From Acinetobacter silvestris (GTDB lineage Bacteria; Pseudomonadota; Gammaproteobacteria; Pseudomonadales; Moraxellaceae): a DNA stretch of 64,000 nt. The notes beneath the pieces were generated by a model. It was given only the letters and a program-made list of their open reading frames with translations, was not told the origin of the DNA and made no database searches. The stretch lies in NCBI RefSeq assembly GCF_002135235.1, contig NZ_NEGB01000001.1, positions 620,001 through 684,000 on the forward strand, given 5' to 3'. Positions within the stretch are counted from its first letter, which is position 1, and the number at the start of each line of letters is the position of its first letter. Shown here in pieces: positions 19,229-25,915 of this stretch. The translations under genes were made by a program, and so were the position numbers.

Positions 19229-19524
19229 TGACTTTCTTTGGCAAAGTACGCTACTGCTTTTTTTAAGAATTCTCTTTCCAATTCCGCAGTTTTAAGTTGC
19301 TGTTTCAGCTTCTTATTTTCTTCGAGCAGAGCAGCAAGTTCAGGGGAATATTGTTGTGTTCCAACTAATGTTCCAGATTTAGCTTTGCTGTACCAATTGG
19401 AAAGCGTTTGCATGGATATGCCAAGCTGTCTTGCTGTTTCCGAAACATTGCCTTTATTTTCTTCAATCTGTTTTATAGCTTCAGCTTTGAATTCCGCTGT
19501 ATAAAACTTTGGTTTTTTGCTCAT
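19225..19524 (-). CDS. IS3-family transposase OrfA
   Basis: A 99-residue DNA-binding subunit with the HTH_Tnp_1 helix-turn-helix ([19 protein letters not shown], about 28-46) and a C-terminal leucine zipper ([20 protein letters not shown] then [12 protein letters not shown]). Complete, but without a full OrfB it can only act as a repressor or do nothing. Confidence 0.9.
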   Translation of the reverse strand: MSKKPKFYTAEFKAEAIKQIEENKGNVSETARQLGISMQTLSNWYSKAKSGTLVGTQQYSPELAALLEENKKLKQQLKTAELEREFLKKAVAYFAKESQ

Positions 19525-19557
19525 GGTAAACTCCTGATGAGTACGTTTAGTTTACCA

Positions 19558-19824
19558 AGTGAAAGCTTCCGTTTTTATCAGCACACATCAACTGATTGTT
19601 ATGCTAAAAACTCATACGGTGACATCATTGAAATGCCTCAAGATCGTTGCCGTTATTTATCTAAGAATAGTAATCGTATACCGCTTTCAAAAATGGATAA
19701 AACACTTGTTCACTCTCATTCAGCTCAACCCAATCAATTGAACGATTTAGAGCAATCTGCTAGTAACAATACTGCACCAGTAAATAATTACATTAATCCA
19801 GCTTTTACCAAATTAACCAATTAG
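19558..19824 (+). pseudogene. 3' fragment of an unknown gene cut by the IS
   Basis: An open frame continues from the IS end for about 88 codons (FYQHTSTDCYAKNSYGDIIE, then PQDRCRYLSKNSNRIPLSK) to the stop at 19822-19824. It has no start of its own past the IS border, and looks like the C-terminal part of a protein whose beginning was lost. The tail is polar and rich in Asn/Ser. I recognise no family. The next gene follows after 24 bp on the same strand, so they may have been one operon. Confidence 0.5.
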
Positions 19825-19848
19825 ATCAACCAGAAGGAAATATCATCA

Positions 19849-20256
19849 ATGACTAAACAATTTAATCCAGTATCAGACCATGCTGAATTCCATAAATTAG
19901 TGCATGATTTAGAACCAATTAAGAGTGAATTTAAGCAATTAATTGATGATTACAAGCATCTTAATGATAGATTTAATGACTCTGAAAACCCTATAACTGA
20001 TGGTGAGTTGGATTGGTGGGGCATTACCCATTTCAAATTAGAAGGCATATATAAGTTTATTAATACAGAATTCCTAAATGAATTTGGTTCAAGTAATGCC
20101 GCTAAAATTCAACTGAGTGTTGCTGGTGATAAACTTATTTCTGATCTCTATGAAAAAATTTATGATCGTAGACAACTTGAAATTGAAAATGATCCTGTAG
20201 TTGCTGATTTATATGATGAAGTTAGAAAAGCTAAGTTAATCATTGGTCGAGAATAA
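19849..20256 (+). CDS. hypothetical accessory protein
   Basis: A 135-residue acidic, mostly helical protein (FHKLVHDLEPIKSEFKQLID at about 15-34, ITDGELDWWGITHFKLEGIY in the middle). The ATG at 19849 has AGAAGGA nine bases upstream, so it is probably translated. No transmembrane part, signal or motif is visible, and I recognise no family. Its place between the IS remnant and the dif-like sites marks it as island cargo. Confidence 0.6.
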   Translation: MTKQFNPVSDHAEFHKLVHDLEPIKSEFKQLIDDYKHLNDRFNDSENPITDGELDWWGITHFKLEGIYKFINTEFLNEFGSSNAAKIQLSVAGDKLISDLYEKIYDRRQLEIENDPVVADLYDEVRKAKLIIGRE

Positions 20257-20271
20257 GCTCTTATTAAATCG

Positions 20272-20311
20272 CTTTATTAAGGTCAATCTCGAAGAGTTGA
20301 CGTTAATAAAG
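20272..20311. repeat. long inverted repeat
   Basis: CTTTATTAAgGTCAA pairs with TTGACgTTAATAAAG around a 10-base centre; 14 of 15 positions match. It has no T run, so it is not a normal terminator. It sits just after the 19849 gene. Confidence 0.7.
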
Positions 20312-20407
20312 TGAAACTTGCGAACAAACATAATGTATTCAAATGTATATATTTACAGAGCAAGAACGACCCCATTATTTATTTAAAAACAGTGGTTTAT
20401 TCATAAA

Positions 20408-20665
20408 ATGAACTTAGAACTCAAATTAGATGAATTTAGGCTATATATCAAACTTAACGAAGATAAGCCGTTAAGTCTTAATGCAGTGAAGTCTGGATCA
20501 GGTTGGATCGTTGTCGCTTTTATCTTTGGAAATTCTGCTGTGACGCTTTTATGTGCAAGAGGTCACAAGCGAACCTTTAAATCCCTAGATTCTTTAAATG
20601 GATTCCTTAATAGTAAATTAGGCATTCAAGAGTTTAATGTTGTGGTTCTTGATCAACCGTCATAG
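20408..20665 (+). CDS. hypothetical small accessory protein
   Basis: An 85-residue protein with a polar N-terminus, a central hydrophobic stretch (GWIVVAFIFGNSAVTLLCA, about 32-50) and the tail FKSLDSLNGFLNSKLGIQEF. The ribosome site is poor. The alternation looks more like a small globular alpha/beta protein than a membrane one. No family recognised. It may be a plasmid-type gene, because it lies beside the XerC/D-like sites. Confidence 0.45.
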   Translation: MNLELKLDEFRLYIKLNEDKPLSLNAVKSGSGWIVVAFIFGNSAVTLLCARGHKRTFKSLDSLNGFLNSKLGIQEFNVVVLDQPS

Positions 20666-20673
20666 CCACGCAG

Positions 20674-20706
20674 ACTTGCGTAGGCTCGACTAATACGCAA
20701 GTCGAG
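20674..20706. repeat. two mutually exclusive hairpins
   Basis: ACTTGCGTA (20674) pairs with TACGCAAGT (20694), and CTCGACT (20685) pairs with AGTCGAG (20700). The right arms overlap, so only one can form at a time. Confidence 0.65.
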
Positions 20707-20717
20707 TAGCAATCTGA

Positions 20718-20745
20718 TTTCGGCATAACTTATATTATGTTACTT
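20718..20745 (+). other. dif-like XerC/XerD site 1 (imperfect)
   Basis: XerC arm TTTCGGCATAA, 6-base spacer CTTATA, XerD arm TTATGTTACTT. The layout is 11-6-11 as in dif and Acinetobacter plasmid pdif sites; the XerD arm departs from TTATGTTAAAT at two positions and the XerC arm is shifted by one extra G. Confidence 0.6.
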
Positions 20746-20752
20746 GAGATAC

Positions 20753-20823
20753 ACTTGACGGTAAGATGATTTATTATCGAAACCGTCAAGTGATGCGCCA
20801 ACAATTGAATTGTATGGGGCGCA
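20753..20823. repeat. nested inverted repeats between the dif-like sites
   Basis: ACTTGACGGT (20753-20762) pairs with ACCGTCAAGT (20782-20791), a perfect 10-bp stem; TGCGCC (20794) pairs with GGCGCA (20818) with a CAATTGAATTG core inside. Confidence 0.7.
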
Positions 20824-20837
20824 GTCTTGGATATCTT

Positions 20838-20865
20838 ATTTAACATAATATACATTATGCGAAAT
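20838..20865 (-). other. dif-like XerC/XerD site 2 (strong match)
   Basis: Read on the minus strand: XerC arm ATTTCGCATAA, spacer TGTATA, XerD arm TTATGTTAAAT. This is the canonical 28-bp dif pattern. It is in the opposite orientation to site 1, with 92 bp between the two. A weaker half-site (GACATAATATACTG) follows at 20877. Confidence 0.8.
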
Positions 20866-20965
20866 CACATGTTTTTGACATAATATACTGATATATAATA
20901 ATTTATGTGGTTTACCTTTAAAAACTATCTATTGAACACCATGAAGAACTTAAACTTTTGATAAT

Positions 20966-20995
20966 AAAAAACCAGATAAAAATTATCTGGTTTTA
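20966..20995 (-). terminator. terminator of copZ
   Basis: AAAACCAGATAA / TTATCTGGTTTT with a short A-rich loop, 30 bp downstream of the copZ stop. Confidence 0.85.
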
Positions 20996-21024
20996 AAATG
21001 TAATATAGGTCTAAATTTATTAAT

Positions 21025-21219
21025 TTAACGAACTTCAGCAGGAAAACCATCTTCAGTTAAGGCATCTAAAATAGCTTGAATTGGCTCCACCGTCTTAAGA
21101 TCTACAATTTTATGCTCCACATCAATATTTACATTTGCATTAGCATCAATTGATTTAATAGTTGCAGTGACTCCTCGTGCACAACCACCGCAAGTCATAT
21201 TTGCTATATATAGTTTCAT
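21025..21219 (-). CDS. copZ: CopZ-like copper chaperone (HMA domain)
   Basis: A 64-residue heavy-metal-associated domain with the Cu(I)-binding motif MTCGGCARGV at residues 7-16. It would carry copper in the cytoplasm, to CopA or CueR. The start at 21219 (MKLYIANMTCGGC) gives the normal ferredoxin-like fold; a longer frame to 21270 would run over the promoter. A CueR-type promoter lies immediately upstream, so it is induced on its own as well as by read-through from cueR. Confidence 0.9.
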   Translation of the reverse strand: MKLYIANMTCGGCARGVTATIKSIDANANVNIDVEHKIVDLKTVEPIQAILDALTEDGFPAEVR

Positions 21220-21250
21220 TATTAAATCTCTAAATAAGGAATATATAAAG

Positions 21251-21281
21251 ACTTTAAACCTTAACATCATGGTAAGGTCAA
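21251..21281 (-). promoter_or_regulatory. CueR-type promoter of copZ
   Basis: On the minus strand a -35 TTGACC and a -10 TAAAGT are held apart by an overlong 19-bp spacer containing the dyad ACCTTAC / GTTAAGGT. The long spacer with a dyad is the hallmark of MerR-family activation. Confidence 0.8.
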
Positions 21282-21351
21282 GCGATTCAATACAAATAAT
21301 TTAAAAATATAAACAATATAATTTTTAATATGTAGATAGCTTATAAACGTA

Positions 21352-21750
21352 TTAAATATCTATGCCATGTTCAATATGATTCAGAATCGTGCAATCTGAA
21401 TTCAGATCACCTGAACAACGTACAACTGAATCTTGTAGTGCATTAACCATCTCTTGTAAAGATTTGATTTTATTATTCAAATCCTCAATATGTTTAGAAG
21501 CTAACTCTTTGACTTCTGCACTGCTTCGTCCAGTATTTTTCCATAATGAAATTAACTCTTTCATCTGTTCGGAAGAAAAGCCTAGTCCACGTGCATGCTT
21601 AATAAAATTCAGTGTTTTTAGGTCAGAATCTGTATAGATTCTATAACCTACATTGGATCTTTTTGCAGCATCAATTAGCCCTATTTCCTCATAATAACGA
21701 ATCATTTTTGAAGAAATTCCGGATTGTTTAGCAACTTGTCCAATATTCAT
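21352..21750 (-). CDS. cueR: CueR, Cu(I)-responsive MerR-family activator
   Basis: A 132-residue MerR-type regulator. The winged helix-turn-helix (IGQVAKQSGISSKMIRYYEE) is followed by GYRIYTDSDL, a long dimerisation helix and the metal loop CSGDLNSDC. Cys112, Cys120 and Ser77 fall at exactly the positions used by E. coli CueR to bind Cu(I) or Ag(I) and reject divalent ions. It lies between copA and copZ on the same strand. Two matching operators flank the module. Confidence 0.93.
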   Translation of the reverse strand: MNIGQVAKQSGISSKMIRYYEEIGLIDAAKRSNVGYRIYTDSDLKTLNFIKHARGLGFSSEQMKELISLWKNTGRSSAEVKELASKHIEDLNNKIKSLQEMVNALQDSVVRCSGDLNSDCTILNHIEHGIDI

Positions 21751-21768
21751 AATTCACCTTAATCAAAC

Positions 21769-21802
21769 ACACTATAGATGAGCTATGACTCATCTATAGT
21801 GT
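21769..21802. repeat. perfect 14-bp stem-loop between copA and cueR
   Basis: ACACTATAGATGAG / CTCATCTATAGTGT with a CTATGA loop. Minus-strand flank is not T-rich, so it does not look like a terminator for copA; it lies 19 bp before the cueR start and could affect mRNA processing or cueR translation. Confidence 0.75.
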
Positions 21803-21830
21803 TCTATTTTTTAATAAACTGAAAATCAGA

Positions 21831-24308
21831 TTAATAACCTGTTATTGCAATCGGGGAAAATGCTCTTAAACGTAAAGCATTTCCTAGCACAAAAACAGAA
21901 GACAATGCCATTGCACCCGCTGCAAAAACTGGTGAAAGCAAAATACCAAAATGAGGATACAATATTCCAGCTGCCACGGGGATTAATGCAGCGTTGTAAA
22001 TAAATGCCCAAAATAAGTTTTGGCGAATATTGTCAATTGTTGCCTTACTTAAGGCAATTGCATTCGGTACACCTAATAAACTTCCAGACATCAATACAAC
22101 ATCTGCTGCCTCAATTGCAACATCAGTCCCCGTTCCTATTGCTAATCCTACTTCCGCCTCAGCAAGTGCTGGAGCATCATTAATTCCATCACCGACATAA
22201 GCGACTCGACCATAAAGCTGTTTTAATTGACGTACAGCCTCAACTTTTCCATCTGGCAATACTTCTGCAATCACTTTATCAATGTTTAATTGCTTCGCAA
22301 TAGCTTCAGCAGTATGTCTGTTATCTCCAGTGATCATCGCAACAGTTAAACCAAGTTGATGCAATGCTTGAATTGCGCTGAACGTTGTTACTTTTATTGG
22401 ATCGGCTACGGCGATAATAGCGGCAAGTTGATGATCAATAGCAACATATAAGGGGGTTTTACCTTCTAGACCTAAGCGTTGAGCAGTTTGGTTGAAAATA
22501 GTCACATCCAAGCCCATTTTTTGCATAAAACGATCTGCGCCAATATGTATTTCACTATTTTCAACTGTTGCTTCTATGCCATAACCTGTAACAGAATTAA
22601 AATTTTGTACATCCTTTAAAATTAAATTTCGAGCTTTTGCGGCAGTCACAATAGCCTGTGCAATTGGATGTTCTGATTTATCTTCTACTGAGGCAACTTT
22701 AAGCAATACATCATTTTCATTAAATCCAGTGATGACTTCAAAATCAGTTAAGGTTGGCTTTCCTTCAGTTAATGTCCCTGTTTTATCAACAGCAACAACT
22801 CTCGCTTCTTTTAAAAGTTGTAGTGCTTCACCTTTGCGGAATAAAATCCCCATTTCAGCACCACGACCTGTACCCACCATAATCGATGTCGGTGTTGCTA
22901 ATCCCATCGCGCATGGGCATGCAATAATCAGAACTGCAACCGCATTGACAAGGCCAAAAGTAAGTGCTGGCTCAGGACCAAACACAAACCAAGCTAAAAA
23001 TGTGAGTAATGCCAATAACATTACGATTGGTACAAACCACATTGTAATTTTATCAACTAAAGCTTGAATTGGCAGTTTTGAGCCTTGGGCCTGTTCAACC
23101 ATGTGAATAATTTGTGCTAATACAGAATCACTCCCCACAGCAGTTGCTTTAATCTGAATATTACCCTTCTGATTAACCGTACCGCCTACTACACTTGAAC
23201 CTATACTTTTCTCAACAGGAATAGGTTCACCAGTAATCATTGACTCATCAATATAACTTTGCCCGAATACCACAGAGCCATCTACTGGTACGCGTTCCCC
23301 CGGACGAATTTCAACAATCATGCCCGAAAGAACTTCTGCAATTGGAATCTCAATGAGCTGCCCAGATTGTTCGACTCGTGCCGTTTTGGGCTGCATACCG
23401 ACTAAGTGTTGAATCGCCTGGGAGGTCTTACCCTTAGCTTTAGCTTCAAAAAAACGTCCAAGTAATATAAGAGCAACAATTACTGCTGCAGCTTCATAGT
23501 AGACATTGACCGTACCCTGAGGTAGCACGGTTGGTATAAATGTTGCAACCACAGAAAAGCTATATGCAGCTAACGTTCCAACTGAAACGAGCGAGTTCAT
23601 ATCTGGTGCTAAACGAAATAACGCTGGAATCCCTTTCTGATAAAAACGTCGTCCAGGAAACAATAAAATTAATGTAGTCAATATAAACTGAATATACCAA
23701 CTATTGAGTGTGCCAATTTGAGTTGCAATAAAATGGTGAAATGCTGGAATCATATGTGATCCCATTTCTAGTATAAAAACAGGCACTGCAAGCACAGTTG
23801 CAATGATTAAATCCCGTTTTAATATTTGCTGTTCATTGGCCTTACGATCAAGCTGTTCCGTCTGATTTTGCTCAGCGGATTTCGCGTTATAACCAGCTCT
23901 TTCAATTGCGGCGATTAATGTATTTATACTGACATCAGTATAAGTTTGAATCACTGCTTTCTCAGTGGTTAAATTAACATTTGCACGACTAACACCATCG
24001 ACTTTCTTTAAGGCTTTTTCAACTCGACCTACACATGAAGCACAGGTCATTCCCTCAATTATGAGTTCAATCGATGGTTTTTGAGCAACGCTGTAACCTG
24101 ATCTTTCAATCGCTTTAAAAACTTCGGCATAATTTATAGGTTGATTACTGTGAATAGTCGCCTTTTCAGTCGCTAAATTTACAGAAACAGACTCTACACT
24201 ATCAATCTTATTGAGAGCTTTTTCAACTCGGCCTACACATGAAGCACAGGTCATCCCCTCTATGGAAACACTGCCAGTGTAGGCTGATGTATTATTTTGA
24301 ACATTCAT
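21831..24308 (-). CDS. copA: CopA, Cu(I)-exporting P1B-type ATPase
   Basis: Exports Cu(I)/Ag(I) across the inner membrane. The 825-residue protein has two N-terminal HMA domains, each with MTCASC, then six or more helices with the [12 protein letters not shown] transport motif, the phosphorylation site [10 protein letters not shown], the SEHPIAQAI nucleotide-domain motif, [10 protein letters not shown], and the C-terminal [16 protein letters not shown] that marks P1B-1 copper pumps. The ATG at 24308 has AGAGG seven bases upstream; the ATG at 24323 overlaps that ribosome site and is less likely. First gene of the copper module. Confidence 0.95.
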   Translation of the reverse strand: MNVQNNTSAYTGSVSIEGMTCASCVGRVEKALNKIDSVESVSVNLATEKATIHSNQPINYAEVFKAIERSGYSVAQKPSIELIIEGMTCASCVGRVEKALKKVDGVSRANVNLTTEKAVIQTYTDVSINTLIAAIERAGYNAKSAEQNQTEQLDRKANEQQILKRDLIIATVLAVPVFILEMGSHMIPAFHHFIATQIGTLNSWYIQFILTTLILLFPGRRFYQKGIPALFRLAPDMNSLVSVGTLAAYSFSVVATFIPTVLPQGTVNVYYEAAAVIVALILLGRFFEAKAKGKTSQAIQHLVGMQPKTARVEQSGQLIEIPIAEVLSGMIVEIRPGERVPVDGSVVFGQSYIDESMITGEPIPVEKSIGSSVVGGTVNQKGNIQIKATAVGSDSVLAQIIHMVEQAQGSKLPIQALVDKITMWFVPIVMLLALLTFLAWFVFGPEPALTFGLVNAVAVLIIACPCAMGLATPTSIMVGTGRGAEMGILFRKGEALQLLKEARVVAVDKTGTLTEGKPTLTDFEVITGFNENDVLLKVASVEDKSEHPIAQAIVTAAKARNLILKDVQNFNSVTGYGIEATVENSEIHIGADRFMQKMGLDVTIFNQTAQRLGLEGKTPLYVAIDHQLAAIIAVADPIKVTTFSAIQALHQLGLTVAMITGDNRHTAEAIAKQLNIDKVIAEVLPDGKVEAVRQLKQLYGRVAYVGDGINDAPALAEAEVGLAIGTGTDVAIEAADVVLMSGSLLGVPNAIALSKATIDNIRQNLFWAFIYNAALIPVAAGILYPHFGILLSPVFAAGAMALSSVFVLGNALRLRAFSPIAITGY

Positions 24309-24347
24309 CACAACACCTCTCATGATTTAATTTCAACTTATAAGCTC

Positions 24348-24378
24348 AGCATATAGATTCCAACCATTGGAAGGTCAA
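24348..24378 (-). promoter_or_regulatory. CueR-type promoter of copA
   Basis: On the minus strand: -35 TTGACC, 19-bp spacer containing the dyad CCTTCCAA / TTGGAATC, -10 TATGCT. It sits 40 bp before the copA start and matches the arrangement at copZ. Confidence 0.82.
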
Positions 24379-24483
24379 GCAATATTTTTAATAGATTTTA
24401 TTCAACAATCTGCCACTTAATGGTTAAAAGCATCAGCTTAATGAAAGCTTTAGTAGCCTTTATGAATCAATAATATAAATGTT

Positions 24484-25651
24484 TTAAGTTTTTGAATGAC
24501 CATTCAAATCTTTCTTTAACTTTTTATTTTCCAAACCAGAAATATGATCAAGATTGATATCGTGACCACGGGTAAATCGAGTCATAAATTTTAATCCTGG
24601 AATATAATCTTTTAAATTATAGTCATAGCGGACTGTATAAGCCTTTTCATTTTTATTTAAAAAATCAGTTGACCAAGAATCCATATAAGTAGCCGTTTCT
24701 CCACCGCTTAAATATGGCATTTCCGTATCCCCAGAATTGTGAATATAACCTGCACTCAACTTATGATTATTCTTAGATACGCCAAATATTAAATTGCCAT
24801 GATGATTATCAATCTCTCCTGCAGCTTTTTGCCCTGAATCCACCGTCCTAAAATAGCGAAAATCGGTATAGAAATTCATATCTTCTGTGAGTATGTGAGT
24901 ATGTGAGTATGTGAGTATGTGAGTATGTGAGTATGTGAGTATCATTCAAACCTAAATAATATTGATCATAAATATCATGCAAATTTGCATGAAATACGGC
25001 AATTTCTGATTGCTTAGCCAGAGAGTAATTTAGTCCTAAATAATATATACCTGAGCTTTCTACAGGTTTAAAGCGTCCATTGGCAGGGATAAGTCTAATA
25101 CTTTCAAAATCGGTTGAATCTCGATGATTTACTTTATCCAAATAAGCCATTTCTAATTTTATATTTTTAAGGTCTTTAGAAACTAACTGAACGCCTCGAT
25201 AAGTTTGAGGCAATACTCGACTAAAAGAGCTTATTACCACAGGTGTTTTAGGAAATAATGTCCCATATTTTAATTCAGTTTCTGCATACTTAAATTTTGC
25301 AGTTGCTCCAATTTCTGCAAATGTATCTATTGGCTCCCCTGTTTTTGAATTATAAGGTAAAATTCCCGCGCCACGATGTTCCGCATCTCCCCATAACTTA
25401 ACACCTGTCCCTGCATAAATATCTAAGCCAGCACCAATCAAACCCTCTGTATAGCCAGAGTTTATGTTGAGCATTAAACTTTGTGCCCATTCTTTTGCTG
25501 CTGGTTGAGCTACTTTTTCACCAATATAGTTGCGATCAATATAAACATTCTTCGCTGTTACACTGACCGTTGATTGATCAATTAATGCAGAATATTCAGA
25601 TGGTATTGTGAGCATACTTATGCAAAGTGTCGTTAAGATTGAATTTTTCAT
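24484..25651 (-). pseudogene. OprD-family outer membrane porin, out of frame at an 8-bp repeat and short at the 3' end
   Basis: A signal peptide (MKNSILTTLCISMLTIPSEYSA) is followed by about 215 residues of OprD-type barrel (YIGEKVAQPAAKEWAQ; TYRGVQLVSKDLKNIKLEMA; QYYLGLND). The frame then enters seven copies of ATACTCAC, reads out of frame and stops at 24848. The rest (MNFYTDFRYFRT, AGEIDNHHGNLIFGVS, GDTEMPYL, IPGLKFMTRFTRG) continues in another frame to 24484. Two, five or eight copies would join the frames. The C-terminus (NGHSKT) lacks the final strands and terminal Phe of a porin, about 30-50 residues, so the gene may be dead even when in frame. OprD porins take up small acids or sugars. 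Confidence 0.85.
24887..24942 (-). repeat. octanucleotide tandem repeat, 7 x ATACTCAC
   Basis: Seven perfect copies (GTGAGTAT on the plus strand) in 56 bp inside the porin gene. Unit length 8 is not a multiple of 3, so each copy gained or lost changes the reading frame. Confidence 0.97.
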
Positions 25652-25915
25652 GTCACCAATGTCCTTTTAAAGCCTAAATGCAACGATCCTGTTGCGGTAA
25701 AACGGTTCAATTTTTTGGATTATTCAAATTTTTCAGTCAGTTTTTCACTAAAAAAATTGCAGAATTCCCTAATGAATTTTCAATGATTGAAAATTCATAT
25801 TTAAGTGTGTAATGAACAAATAGAATGGATGATCTAAATAATATTTTTTAATTAGATCATCAACTTGGAATTTAAACAGATGATTTTTAATCAAGCTTCA
25901 AATGAAGCAAAAAGA

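Larger units (their letters stand above)
18756..19557 (-). mobile_element. IS3-family insertion sequence, truncated
   Basis: Holds orfA and the first half of orfB in the usual overlapping layout, but the left end is missing: orfB breaks off at the junction with the integrase remnant. The right end is probably at the CA of TTTACCA near 19557; GGTAAACT / AGTTTACC inverted repeats occur at 19525 and 19549 in the leader of orfA. No target duplication can be read because one end is lost. The element cannot move by itself. Confidence 0.8.

Noticed and set aside
20875..20897. Third dif-like half-site (GACATAATATACTG)
   Set aside because: Only one arm resembles XerD; no XerC arm at the right spacing.
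24887..24942. CRISPR-like array
   Set aside because: The units are contiguous 8-mers without spacers; it is a simple tandem repeat.
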